DNA of 64,000 nucleotides from Bryoerythrophyllum caledonicum (GCA_963971425.1 OZ020519.1:8386028-8450027), one strand, 5' to 3'; shown: positions 13,028 to 26,196, counted from the first letter of the stretch. Translations and numbers: made by a program. The notes: generated by a model not told the origin, from the sequence alone.

Positions 13028-16000
13028 GACAGTTACGAGTAAAGTAGAAGCATAGCAGTGTCACTCTAGAGGTAGCACTGAGACAGAAGCATTCAGTACT
13101 GCACTGCACCTGATCTTAGAGTACCTTTTACAAAAGCAGTTGGAGGGGTGCTGCACCCAACTTTAGGATAGGCCGGCATCATGACTGAAACTGCCGCAGT
13201 GAAAGAGGGTGAGAAACTGAGAGGGATAGAAAACTTCCACATATGGAGTTTGAGAACGAAGAGAAATCTGAGGGCCGAGAGCCTGTGGTACATCACTGAG
13301 GAAGAGAGAAAGCCAGACACGTTTCCAGTCACTATGGAAAACGAGAGCATATCAGAGGTCGTCTTTAACAAGCGAAAAGCTATAGCGTGTCGATTGATAG
13401 CTAACTCCGTGAGTGATGATATTGTAGATCTCATTGAAGATCACACAGATCCAGCTATTATCTGGAAGGAACTGAGAGCGTTGTACACAGCTGGAGACAA
13501 GTCGCAGGTCCTGATGTTGAAGGCCCAGTTGAACTCGCTCAAGATGGAGGAAGGAGGCTCGGTGGATGAGTATTTGAAGAAAGCTCGTGAATTGCGGAAT
13601 CGCCTCACAGCGATGGGAGAGAGGATGATTGACAGCGACCTCAACGGCATTGTGCTCAATGGCCTCCCAATGTCATTCAAAAGTCTGGTTATGACACTGG
13701 CACAACTCGATCCTGACATATCATTTGCACGACTCACCTCCAAGCTGCTTACTGAACAAAACAGGCGCGAGCACCGCATTACACTTCATGGAGATGCAGA
13801 AGCATTGACAACAAGTTTTCACAAGAAAGCATCAATCAACAATCAACAACATACCGATAGAGGCAGAGGACGTGGGCGCTGGGGACGCCCTCCACCATGG
13901 TGGCGCATGCCATCACCCTGGGGACGAGGACCTCCCAGATTTCCAGGCCGTGGTCACTCCAGAGGTCATGGCTCACCATGGAGACCACCTGCAGTGGGAC
14001 AGGCCACAGCAAACAGATCAACCATAATCTGTTACAACTGCGGCAAGAGCGGCCACATCGCAAGAGAATGCAAACAACCGCCATCGCATGATCAAGGAGG
14101 TAACGAATATGCATATTCAGCTGAAGTTTTTGATACCTACATGAGCGATCCCTACTATAGTGATCCAACTTATTATGATTACAATCCGTGGTATCTCGAT
14201 AGCGGTGCAACATCTCATGTTGCGTCAGATGTCAACAAGATGGACTATCCACCTGCTCAAACTAGAATTGAAAGTACTGTCAAGACAGGGGGAGGTGAAT
14301 CTCATCCTGTATGAGGAACGGGGACATCCACTTTGAACACCAGTTCTGGAGAAATTACAGAACGTTCGCTATGTGCCATCTTTGAAGAAAAACTTAGCTT
14401 CAGTAGGATCTATCACTGATACAGGTCATACAGTGACGTTCACACAAACACATTGTTGGATTTACAAAAACAACCAAGTAGTTGCTTCAGGGTGCAGAAA
14501 TCGAGTGAACGGCCTGTACTACTTACAGGAAACCGCACCTGAGGCGCTCATTGCAGAAGAATCTGACTTAGCAGAAACATGGCACAGGAGGATGGGGCAT
14601 GTTAGCTTCTCAGGCCTTAGCTTTCTGTCAAAATCACCACATGTAGAAGGACTTCCTCGAATTGACGTCAACTCTCGAGTATGTGCTAGTTGTTTGGCAG
14701 GCAAACATCACAGAGAGCGTTTCCCACGAAAGTCAGAAACACGTGCTAACTTTCCAGGTGAAAGGATCCACACCGACGTCATGGGTCCTATGCCCAAACC
14801 ATCTCTAGGAGGTTCCAGATTCATTTTAGTGTTTACTGATGACCATTCGCGAAAGAGTTGGACTTATTTCATGAAGCATAAAAGCGAAACATTCAACCAC
14901 TTTCGTAGCTTCAGAAACAAATTAGAAGTAGAAACAGGAAGACGTTTACGTGCATTGAGGTCTGACAGAGGAGGAGAGTACATGTCACAAAGCTTTATTG
15001 ATTATTGTTCACGTCATGGAGTTAAACGTGAATTGACACAACCGAAGACTCCGCAACAAAACGGTGTTGCAGAAAGGCGCAACCGCACGATTCTTGAAAG
15101 GGCGCGGTGCATAGCAGCAGATAGCAATCTCCCGGAGTTTCTCTGGCCAGAAGGAGTCTCTATGGCGACCTACCTGATCAACAGGAGCCCCACGAGGACG
15201 AACTTTGGCACACCACCCGAAACAAGCTATACAAGTATGCCTGTGAATCTTCAGCATCTTAAGATTTTCGGATCTATAGCATATGTTCATGAACCACAAA
15301 CAGAAAGAAAGAAATTTGATGCACGTACAAGAAAATGCATGTTCGTTGGATATGATTCCCAGTCAAAAGCTTTTAGACTGTATGACAAATTTAGATGGAA
15401 AATAGTAATTAGCAGGGATGTAGTGTTCGATGAGGAGCACGTTGGATATCAATACCTGCAAGCAGAATCATCGCCAAAAATCTCTCAACCGAGTTATGAA
15501 ATCTCACCTTTACAAGTTGACGGTGCGGCGCAAACTGGCATCTACCCATACCTGGAACCACTTTCCATGACGACACCCAGTCAGAGCCTCTCCTTTCCAG
15601 GTAGTGCAGAAAAATCAGCCCATGATCTCATCCCTTCAGCAAGTGGACATGGTAATATTGGAACTTTTCGAAATGGCAGGACGACTTATTCCGGGGAGAT
15701 GTCTGACTCAGAGGGGAGTAGTTGGAGTGCCCAAGAGCCACTTGCACGATCTCAAACCTATAAATACCAACCGTCAGAGGCACAACAGCTGGCAGCACGG
15801 AGTCCACGTAATACACAAGAAGCTAGTGGAGATTTGTCACCTCCTAACCAGACCGTCGGTTCTCAGTTCTCAACCAAGGACACAATCAGGTTACAAGAAG
15901 CGAGCGGTACAGACATATCACCTACCTCAGGATGCCAAGCAAACATCGAACAACCTACAACGGAAGCTCAGTCAAGAAAACGCTACCCATCTCGTGACAG

Positions 16001-17589
16001 ACAACCCTCGACCCGCATGCATGACTTTTGGATGATGAGCGCTGAAACAACTGATGACCCGACCACCTATCAAGAAGCCATGAACCACAATGGATGGCGT
16101 GAGGCAATACACAGCGAAGTCAGCTCTATTCTTCGGAACAACACCTGGGATGTTATCGACCGACCTACAAGTCGACAACCAATAACGGCAAAGTGGCTGT
16201 TCAAAACTAAACAAAACGGAGACATATCGAAACTAAAAGCAAGAATAGTTGCGAGAGGTTTTCAACAGCGTGCGGGTGTTGATTATGATGACATATTTGC
16301 TCCTGTGGTTAGATGGTCAACAATTCGTGTCATCCTTGCACTTGCTGCTCAAAACAAGTGGGACCTTCACCAAATGGACGTGAAGACTGCATTCTTAAAT
16401 GGAGTTTTAAATGAGGAAGTATTTATGGAGATTCCTGAGGGTTTTCCACACGCGGGTGATGAAACAAAAGTATGTCGTGTTCGCAGAGCCTTGTATGGAC
16501 TTAAACAGGCTCCACGAGCTTGGTACTCACGCATGGATACATGGCTTCGCAATCAGGGCTATACACGTAGCCAGTATGATCCAAACTTATACTTAGCAAC
16601 GAAGGAAGGGAAACGTGTTTTCGTTCTCCTTTACGTAGATGACTTACTTATAACCGGAGACGACAAGAACAAAATTACAGCCTTGAAGGACGCACTGAAG
16701 CATGAATTCGAGATGACTGACATGGGTTTAGCAAGCCTTCACTTAGGGGCAGAAATAAGGCGATTGCCGAATGGCATTATGGTGACTCAAACAGCATACA
16801 TACAGAAACTGCTTCATAGGTTTGGCATGACTGCATGCAACCCTAGTCAGCTTCCAATGGATCCTCATCTGACGCTGCAGAAATCCACCGGCACCGATTT
16901 GGTTGATCCCGAGCTATATCGGTCGATGGTAGGGAGTCTTATATACTTGACCAACTCAAGACCAGATGTTTGCTACGCAGTAGCGTGTGTAGCTAGGTTC
17001 ATGGCTCAACCCAAACTTGCGCATCTACAGGCAGCAAAACGAATCCTAAGATACCTAAAGGGCACCATGAACCATGGCATCCTTTTCTCATCAAACAACT
17101 TTGATGATTACCATACATACGCGGATGCTGATTGGGGCCGAGACACAGACACAAGACGCTCTACATCAGGTATCTTACACAAGTTAGGAGCATCTTGCAT
17201 TTCATGGTCAAGCAAACTACAACCCACGGTATCTCTTTCCACAACAGAGGCCGAATATAGAGTGCTAACTGATGCAGCAAAAGATATACTTTATTTTCGC
17301 AGATTACTAGCAGAGCTTGGTATACCAATCTCAGAAGCCACCAATCTCATGAGCGACAACCAATCCTGCCTGAAACTAGTACACAACCCAGTTCTTCACT
17401 CTAGAACGAAACACATAGGAATACAAGCACACTTTATACGTGAAACCACTCAAAACGGGCAAGTGCAGGTACTATACTCACCGACAGCCCTGCAACAAGC
17501 CGACTTCCTTACGAAGCCACTCTCTATTAGCAAATTCCTTCTTGACAGAAACAACGCAGGAATTCAAGAATACCCTAGCTCAGCTTAGC

Positions 17590-18105
17590 AATCACCCACT
17601 CAGGTGTGTAATAACTGTTCAGCCACAAAGCCTTCCTTGTCCTCTTGTGTTTGAAATCAGGAGCTCGAGGATTAACTTTTGACCTCCTGTTGTCCCACCA
17701 TTGAGTTGGATCATCAAAATACTCCTTCCAACTATCCTCCGTCAAAACCCTAGTTGCTTCAACCTTCCTCTCCACAGAACCGCTACACGTAGAACCCGTG
17801 TTGACAGGCTCTAGTTCTGTGCACCATACCTCGCCGAATGACGTCTGCCGTGTACACATCACCCATTTGAAGCAGACCTCAATTACTGCATCACAGCAGC
17901 GCCGGACAAACAGGAACACCAAACTTACAATTCGGAGAAGAATCTCCACCTGCACGTACAACCCTATGAGACCACCTCTCAACATCAAATCTTCAAGACA
18001 AGAAAACTTACCATTGAAAGCTCATCGTCCTGCTCCCTCCATCGCTGAGAAACGCTTGCCGGGAAGACTCGCCATCTTGACATGATCACCGCTCTCGATA
18101 CTTCT
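17590..18105 (-). pseudogene. Captured OSB (organellar ssDNA-binding protein) gene fragment inside Copia 1
   Basis: Between the Copia coding region and the 3' LTR, the minus strand has a 137-codon open frame (17575-17988) containing WWDNRRSKVNPRAPDFKHKR followed by ALWL and PEWV. This matches the PDF motif that defines the plant OSB family, proteins that bind single-stranded DNA in mitochondria and plastids. Upstream, towards 18075, a possible ATGGCGAGTCTTCCC start and GTAAGT-like sites suggest genomic DNA with introns was taken up. The frame runs a few codons into the end of the Copia coding region before stopping. The segment is antisense to the element, is not part of normal Copia structure, and is best explained as transduced host DNA. 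The OSB-fold domain itself is not evident, so it is a fragment. Confidence 0.82.
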
Positions 18106-18145
18106 TGTCAGTAGACAAAATAGAACAGTCGAGAGCGAGGGGGGC

Positions 18146-18329
18146 TGTTGAAAATCACCGCTCTCGACTCAGTATTTTCTGTTCATCCTGTTAGCTTTGT
18201 TGCTTTTCATCCTTCTCCTCTGTTCACTTTGATCATCTCTCATGTATATATTCAGTCTCTGTCTAATACAGTTAAGCGCACTAGCGCAGACCTCACGTTA
18301 CTTGTGTTGTGACGTTTTGTACTTCAACA
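18146..18329 (+). repeat. 3' LTR of Copia 1
   Basis: 184 bp, preceded by the purine tract gagagcgagggggg and followed by the target duplication agcga. P450 exon 1 resumes at 18335. Confidence 0.95.
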
Positions 18330-18774
18330 AGCGACCCATGGATTGTGACCACATCGCTTGCTGTTTTGCTGGTGACGCTGGTGGCGTGCTACTTGGCATT
18401 GGAGCGCAGGAAGCTGCCGCCGGGGCCCGTGGCGTGGCCTGTTGTCGGCAACTTCCCTGCCATCTACGGCGCCCGCACCGAGCTCTGCGCGCCATCGCCG
18501 CCAAGTACGGCGGCCTCATGTTCCTCCGCTTGGGTAATTTGTGTCCCATGACTTCTCACTAGAATTCGCTGGTAGTGGCACGCGAGCTTGGGACCTAGCA
18601 CAACATAATATCCATTAAACTAGACCTGAATAACAGTACAAAAGATACGGGTTATGATCCATCGAGAACTAGCCGGCAGTTTCGATGTGAGTTAGGAAAT
18701 GAATGTTGATACGCTGATTCGAGGTCCTATGTTGGGTTCGTGTTGGCAGGTTTGGTGCCGACCCTCGTGGTGTC

Positions 18775-19167
18775 TATTGGTAGATACAGCATAGCTATAC
18801 ATTGATAGCTCTTTCACTCGTAGATAAAGCATATTGTTGAGCACACGTAGATATTGGCACGAATTAGTATAGATGTTGATCTAGCTTTAGTGTAGATATA
18901 GCATCTGAAGATTTAGCGTAGGTGTACATTTGTATCCATCTGAGGATGTAGGGTACGTGTACAGCACTTATGTCGTCTCTCTCATGAGAGCGGTACTTAG
19001 GTACTGTCGTGCACTTGCTGTGGCACTTTGTCTTTGTGTACATGGTTAGTGAATTAAAAAGAGACGTGTCCAGAGCATCAATGGCCTGGCGTCTATAATT
19101 CGTTGTATATCATGAGTAATGCGAGTGTGTGTGCGAAGGGAGTCTGGTACTTTTACTCAGGTCAATA
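18775..19167 (+). repeat. 5' LTR of Copia 2
   Basis: 393 bp, tattggtagatacagc to aggtcaata. The bases just after it (ggttatgggc) should be the primer site, but I cannot assign the tRNA with confidence. Confidence 0.93.
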
Positions 19168-22100
19168 GGTTATGGGCTTTTTGATTGTTTACACCATGGC
19201 TGCATTTTGGTTGTGAAGCGTTAGGGTTTATGTTTGAGCGCTAAGTATTTGTGTATGTGTAAGAGGTTAGTCCAGTAATCCTTCAAGTCACCTAAGCATG
19301 GCTGATCTCGATGAGCGATTGATCAGTAAGGACACTGTCAGCGTTGAACGCTACGATGGATCGAATTTTCCTGTATGGAGAATGCACATGACGTTCATCT
19401 TTCAATCTCGTGAGCTTTTTGGTATTGTTAGTGGAACAGAGACAAAGAGTGCCTGTGAGAGTGATGAGGATAGAGCACGGTGGGAAAAGCGAGATAAACA
19501 AGCCATTGTTGCGATTCTCTCTGCTATTTCCAGCCGATATAGAGATGAAGTTATACATTGCTCCACCTCTAATGCTATGTGGATGCAACTAGCTGCCTAT
19601 CACCAGCTACACTTAGAGGAATGCATCATTTCTCTTCAAGAAAAATACTACAGCTGCAAACTCGGTGAGAGTGATTCTATTGCGGTGTTTGTCAGTAAGG
19701 TGCAAAAGCTTGCCAAACAACTTAATGACCTAGGTCAGAGCATTTCAGAGAGACAAGTTCTCAGCAAGATTAAGTGCGGTTTACCTCCGAGCTATGACTC
19801 GCTTCTTCTTGCCTGGGACAGTGTACCATTAGCGGAGCAGACCTTACTTTCTTTTCAATCCAGACTTGTTAAGAGGGAGAATCATTTGAACGAGCGAGCA
19901 GGACTTAGTGACATTCAGGCTGAGAAGGCATTTTTCAGCAGCTCTAGTCGCTCCTCTCGTTCCAATCTCACAATTGAGCAGAAGAAAAAGAAAGCTGAAC
20001 GTCTTGCAAAGCTGAAGGCCATTTCACGCTGCAACACTTGTGGTGAAAAAGGCCATTTCTCTGCTGAATGTCCTCAGAACCATGTATCTAGTGGTGACAA
20101 TTCTATCTCTCCTGTTAGAGCTCGTTCTAAGCATCATCGTCCTACTGAGAAGTTCTCTCGGAAAAAGAGTCATGCTCATGCCACAGCAACTCATGTGCTT
20201 CCATCGGACTCTGAGGAAGACGATTTCAATCACTCTTCGAGTGATGCTTATTGTGTTTCCTCTCTTCTTACTGATTCTGTATGGATAGCTGATTCTGGCG
20301 CGAGTGAACACATGACAGACAAACGGGGATGGTTTACGGATTTCCAGTCGAATCCTGAATTCTACTGGTCTGTTACTACTGCAAATGATCATCAACTCTG
20401 GGTGAGGGGCATTGGTGACGTTCTTGTTCACTCACATGTGAACGGTGCTATCTCTCCTCTACGGTTTAAGAATGTGCTGTATGTTCCGGAGCTCCGCAGG
20501 AATTTGATCTCAGTATCTCAGCTTACTGCAAACAAGGTTGCTATCGTTCATATCAGGGATGAATGCAAATTATTCTCTGATTATGGTCATGGCAGGCTTA
20601 TTATGACAGGCTCGAAGTGTGACAACCTTTGGTACCTTCACATTACTCCTCACACTGGAACTAGTAGTGCGCATCTCACTACCACGACAAGTGGTGACTC
20701 CAGCCAATTAAGCAAGGCGACCATTCTCTTTCAACTGTGGCATGAGAGGCTTGGTCATGTGTCTTTTGACACAGTGCGCCGCATGGCTGCTCAAGACGTG
20801 GTTACAGGCATCACTTCTCTTTCATCAACAACTGCCCAGTCTGCCGTGGTTGCGCTTATAGCAAGAGTCATCGTGTTCCATTCCCGAAGCGTCATGGAGT
20901 TCGTCCGCGTGCTCGACGCTCTGGCGAATTTTTTCATTCCGATGTCTCTGGACCCATGCAGGTGAGCTCAATTACTGGTTATCGTTTTTTTGTCACCTTC
21001 AAGGATGACTACAGCAATTTTCGAATTGTTTACTTTCTTCATCACAAGAGTGATGTCTTTGCATGCTTTCTCAAGCTTGTAAAATATGCGAAAAACAACA
21101 CTGGTCACAGGCTCCGTCGATTGCGCAGTGACAATGGTACAGAATACTTATCGACATGTTTTCAGAAGTATTTGGAGGATGCAGGAATTCAACATGACCT
21201 TACGGCTCCCTACTCACCTGAACAGAATTCTCTTGCCGAGAGAGACAATAGGACTATTGTTGAAAGTGCTCACAGTATGCTTCATCACCGTCAGGTCTCT
21301 CTTCAATTCTGGGCTGAAGCAGTAAACACTGCTGTCTATGTACTGAATCGAGTTGCCACCAAAGGGATCCATGGCAGGACACCCTATGAGTTGTGGTCAG
21401 GTGACATCCCACATGTTTCTCACTTTAGAACGTTTGGTTGTCCAGCTTATGCCCATGTTCCAAAGCAGATTCGAAAAAAATTGGATAGCAAGGCCTGTGA
21501 CTGCATGTTCCTTGGCTACTCTGCCACGAGCAAAGCGTATCACCTCTGGAATCATGACAAACAAAAATTGATCACCAGCCGTGATGTTCTCTTTGATGAG
21601 GACTCTCTTTTCTCTTCTCCTGATCCTCAGTATTTTGCTACCTTGGATGAACTTTTTCCCTCTATGCAGGTTTTGCATGCACCAGCCTTGATCTCTACAT
21701 CTCATGTTCCTGATATTCCTACTGGTTCTATCCCTTTAGATGTTGATGCTAAATCCTCTAGTTCTTCAGGATCTCTGGCTAGAATTCCCTTGCCCAATAT
21801 TTCTTTGGAAGATAAAACTCTAGCTGGCCACTCTGTCTCTATAGCTGGCAGCGGGAGTGCCAGTCTTAATGGCATCAGTGGGAGTTTAAATCTTGACAAC
21901 AACAGAGGAAGTCCCTATGTTGATTGCGGCAGTGGGAGTTTCAGTGGTACACATGGCAATTGGAGTACACATGCTGAACGGAGAAATGGAAGTTCTATTG
22001 TCGAAAAAAGCTGTGGGAATTTTCAGCCATCAGTTGTTCCTGGCACACCGCTTCGTCATAGAGTTCAAATTGCTAGTCCAAACTCTTCATTACCTGCTGA

Positions 22101-23890
22101 TTCTGTTGATCTTACTCCAAGTTCCCTTGACAACTCTGCAGTTGATTCCTATGAGCCTGATTCTGATGAAAATCCTATTCTCCGCACTAGATCTCTACCT
22201 GATCTCTATGCCTCGACATTAGCCTTGGTTGCTCGCTCTAAACGTGCAAATCCTAGAACTGCCCTTTTACCCTCAGAGCCTAGGACTTATGCAGCTGCTC
22301 TTAAGTCTGATGATGTGAATCACTGGAAGCTTGCAATGAAGGAAGAGATTGGCTCTCTCCTTCAAAATCACACCTGGATCTTAGTTGACCTACCCTCAGG
22401 GAGAAAAACTGTGGCAAATAAATGGGTTTTTAAGCTGAAATTAAAGGCTGATGGTTCAATTGACCGTTACAAAGCCCGGTTGGTCGCCAAGGGTTATTCC
22501 CAATCCTATGGCCTTGATTACGAAGAAACGTATGCTCCCACAGCCAAGGCTGACAGCATTCGCTCTCTTCTTGCCATTGCTGCGAGTAAGGACTGTGACA
22601 TGATACAATTTGACATAAAAACGGCGTTTCTTCATGGTGACCTTGATGAGGATATCTACATGGATTTACCTGAAGGCATTGATCTCCCTAGTAGTCATGG
22701 CAAGGTCTGCCATCTGCAGAAAAGTTTATATGGTCTAAAACAGGCTAATCGTCAGTGGAATACCAAGTTTACGATGTTCCTCAAAAGATATGATCTGGTG
22801 CAGTCTTCAGCTGATCCGTGTGTGTTCTACTCAACCACTAAGCCTCTCCTGGCTACAACAATTTTTGTTGATGATGGCTTAGGTATCTGCACTGATTCTT
22901 CTCGGCTTCAACACATGATCGTGTATCTGAAGGAGCACTTTGCGATCACAGCTGGAGTTGCAGATATATACATTGGCCTACATATTACGCGTGACAGATT
23001 TTCTCATGCCATCTATGTGGATCAGACTCGCTTTATTGAAACCTTACTTGCCAAGCATGGCTATTCGGATGTCAATCCAGTCTCTACGCCTGCTGATCCA
23101 GATGTGCGGCTTCAACGACCACTCCCACATGATGATCCTGCAGCTACGACCTTTCCCTATCAGAGTTGTGTTGGCAGTCTTCTTTACCTCCAGACGTGGT
23201 CTCGCCCAGACATTTCGTTGGCTGTTTCGACTGTGTCACAGTACACAAGTAGTTACACGGAAATACATTGCACTGCCGTTGTTCGCATCCTCAAGTATCT
23301 TCGAGGGACAACTGCCTATGCCTTGTGCTACTGCAGACCAAAGATACCTCATCAACCCGTTGTGTATGTTGATGCCGATTACGCCGGTGATGTGGATGAC
23401 CGCCAAAGTCGCAGTGGTGTTGTCATTCTTTTGAATGGTGCTCCGGTCATTTGGTTGAGCAGGAAACAACGTTGTGTTGCAACATCCACCACAAAGGCAG
23501 AATACATTGCAGCTTCGACAGGCAGCAAGGAAGTGAAGTGGCTTCGTCGTTTACTTCATGATCTTGGTATGCTATCTCCGGGACCCTCACCGATGTTTTG
23601 TGACAACCAGGCTGCAGTTCGCCTTGTTCGAAACCCTGAATACCACAAACGTACGAAACACATTGATATCTGTTATCATTGTATTCGTGAACATCAAGAG
23701 AGAGGGATCATTGATGTCTCATACATTCCGACTGCTCAGCAAATAGCTGACCTTTTCACCAAACCTTTACCGACTGACAAGTTTGTTACCTTTCTCAACT
23801 CTCTTCATGTTGTTCCACTCACTGTACCGCAAGTGGGAGAGTAAGCATTTTATGTGGTACGAGTGATACAATCTAAGCTATGAGTGGGAG

Positions 23891-24283
23891 TATTGGTAGA
23901 TACAGCATAGCTATACATTGACAGCTCTTTCACTCGTAGGTAAAGCATATTGTTGAGCACACGTAGATATTGGCACGAATTAGTATAGATGTTGATCTAG
24001 CTTTAGTGTAGATATAGCATCTGAAGATTTAGCGTAGGTGTACATTTGTATCCATCTGAGGATGTAGGGTACGTGTACAGCACTTATGTCGTCTCTCTCA
24101 TGAGAGCGGTACTTAGGTACTGTCGTGCACTTGCTGTGGCACTTTGTCTTTGTGTACATGGTTAGTGAATTAAAAAGAGACGTGTCCAGAGCATCAATGG
24201 CCTGGCGTCTGTAATTCGTTGTATATCATGAGTAATGCGAGTGTGTGTGCAAAGGGAGTCTGGTACTTTTACTCAGGTCAATA
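23891..24283 (+). repeat. 3' LTR of Copia 2
   Basis: 393 bp, preceded by the purine tract gagtgggag. It differs from the 5' LTR at about four positions by eye. P450 exon 2 resumes after the gtgtc duplication. Confidence 0.93.
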
Positions 24284-24993
24284 GTGTCGAGCGCGGCAGT
24301 CGCCGAGGAGCTGTTCCGGCACCATGACGCCAACTTCTTGGACCGCCCCCGGTCCATGAGCTTCGACGTGTTGTCGGACAGCGGGAAGGACATCGGCATG
24401 GCAAACGGGTCCTACTGGCGGCAGCTGCGGAAGATCTGCATCTCCCAGCTCTTTACCGTGAAGCGGCAGGCGTCCTACCAGAGAGTGAGAACGGACTAGA
24501 TTCAGACCCGCATGAGGGAGATCGTCGAGGCCGCCGAGGAGGGTAAGCCGATCGACGTCAAGAACTGACTGAAACTGCCAAAGCAACCATCGCTACATGA
24601 ACCAACATTTTAAAATGGAGTCATAATCACCTGCTACGGGCATGCTAGTATGTTCTCCGAGCAGAGTTTTGAACGGTGGTAGTCTCGGCGGTGATCGTGA
24701 CTGTAGGAACAATGGAAGAAACGATAGATATTAAGAAATTCGGTTCGGTAAATCAAAATCAGGACTTGTGTTCATCTAAAATAAACATAGATTTCTAATG
24801 CGTTAAGAGACTAAAGAATCTAAATTCTAAACAATCATGAGCTGAACGATGAACGATGATAAACAACTATCTATTGTAGCAAAGTAGCTTTTTACTAGAA
24901 TAATGCAACATAGGAGGATATACAAACAGCAACATCACCATATTCCAAGGTAAAACACTGTAAATTTGCTGCATTGAACAGAAAGCCACTGAC

Positions 24994-26196
24994 CTGAAGA
25001 TGAAAGACAACCAACAAACTCAATGCATATGAATTTAAAGTCCCCAATATTGGATCGTTGATACACTGTGCTTTCGCCCAACACTTGACCTGCACCGCTA
25101 ACAACATTGGCAAGCTTATTAGTCCCTCATAAAAAATCGGCGAAAATGATGAATCTTGCCAGGCACAATGTGTCAGAAACGAAGAGACATAAAACATAAG
25201 TTTAACATAAAAATTAACCCTCTAATGACTTACATGGCGACTTACATGACGACGGCAGTGATGTTCCTAAGACGAAATTCATAAGATGCATTCATAGACT
25301 GAAACTGAGGCAAATAATGCCATGTTTAAAGCTCTAGTATTCTTCTCGTGCATCTACATGCCTCACCTGGTCTAAAAGTCAGGTACAAAAACCAAAAAAA
25401 AAACAAACAGAAAGTAAAGACACCAGTAGTAAGATCACGGTGTTCTTCACAAAATAATGAAAGATCTCCGTATAAAAAATGATGATGAAACCCTGCCTGA
25501 ACGCCTTTCAATGTCGTGAGTATCAAAACAAAACCTACTCTGCTTTAGGTGCACAGTACAGGACTTTATGACAAACCAAAACTCCGGGTGCAGGAACAGT
25601 AGAGGTATAAGTATCCAAGAGATTATGTAGAGGATTCTTACCAAGAATATGAGCCTGCGACACCAAGGGTCCATATCCGTGATCCAACGAAGCACACGGG
25701 ACTTATATAAAGCAGTGCCATTATCAACTCACACGTCGCAAGAAACCTTCAGTTCCTTGTCAACGAACATAAGCAGCGGCACACGAGCATGTGCAATCAA
25801 TTGCAACCTCCAAGCAAGTCCTGTGCATGATCATCAGGCATGATTTTCTCTAAAACATTCATAGTTTTCTGACAACAAGGTTTTGGACTACTGAACTTTC
25901 ACGAAGGGAAGAAATAAAGAAGATTTTGTACAATAAGTCGGTCTTCAACACTCCCCAGATTAAAAATGAGAGCAGACATGAAATGCAGAGAATATGTTTC
26001 TCAAGAACGGCTGTGCAGGATCATATACCTGATCTAGCCAATACACGCTCAATACTTCTGAGAACTTTCACCTTCTTGGATTTGGTAAAAGTAGGAGATA
26101 CTTCTTGATCAAAAGGAAACTCCAGAGAAAGGTCCAAATCACCCCAAGCGGTGTAAAAATTGGACTGAAAGGGACCGAAAGGTACCACTTCCACAC
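24994..26196 (-). pseudogene. HESO1-like nucleotidyltransferase exons, copy A, antisense in the P450 intron
   Basis: Three minus-strand exons encode part of a Cid1/HESO1-type terminal nucleotidyltransferase, a family that adds uridines or adenosines to RNA 3' ends. Exon a (26029-26196) has the active-site region FGPFQSNFYTAWGDLDLS with the metal-binding DxD. Exon b (25642-25820) has LIAHARVPLLMF, then a TGA in the normally continuous CD-x-VDNG segment, then LRWITDMDP. Exon c (24994-25089) has WAKAQCINDPILGTLNSYAL. The exon a/b phase is consistent (splice at a Gly codon). No further exons appear on either side, so the gene is truncated as well as stopped. The TGA is shared with copy B, so it was dead before duplication. 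The ends probably reflect ancient rearrangement into the P450 locus. Confidence 0.78.

Larger units (their letters stand above)
12832..18329 (+). mobile_element. Ty1/Copia LTR retrotransposon 1
   Basis: A 5.5 kb Copia element with 184-bp LTRs in which I see no differences, flanked by the 5-bp duplication agcga (12827-12831 and 18330-18334). A primer-binding site complementary to initiator Met tRNA follows the 5' LTR at 13016, and a purine tract precedes the 3' LTR. Parts in Copia order: gag (about 13.18-14.1 kb, zinc knuckle CYNCGKSGHIAREC), protease (DSGATSH near 14.2 kb), integrase (about 14.6-15.4 kb), reverse transcriptase (about 16.1-16.9 kb, YVDDLL) and RNase H (about 17.1-17.5 kb). Coding looks broken about once. 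It sits inside P450 exon 1 and carries a foreign antisense segment before the 3' LTR. Identical LTRs imply a very recent insertion. Confidence 0.95.
18775..24283 (+). mobile_element. Ty1/Copia LTR retrotransposon 2 (a different family)
   Basis: A 5.5 kb Copia element with 393-bp LTRs (tattgg...caata), flanked by the 5-bp duplication gtgtc (18770-18774 and 24284-24288). The LTRs differ at about 4 of 393 sites, so the insertion is young but older than Copia 1. Parts: gag (about 19.3-20.1 kb, zinc knuckle CNTCGEKGHFSAEC), protease (DSGASEHM near 20.3 kb), integrase (about 20.7-21.6 kb), reverse transcriptase (about 22.4-23.1 kb, FVDDG in place of YVDD) and RNase H (about 23.4-23.8 kb). Coding looks broken about once. 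It is inserted in P450 exon 2. The matching empty site is at 48393-48397 in copy B. A relative survives as a solo LTR at 47631-47981. Confidence 0.94.

Noticed and set aside
13836-14213. Minus-strand ORF of 125 codons in Copia 1
   Set aside because: It is the shadow of the Gly/Arg-rich gag region and has no independent support.
15009-15299. Minus-strand ORF in the Copia 1 integrase region
   Set aside because: Antisense shadow of a strong coding frame.
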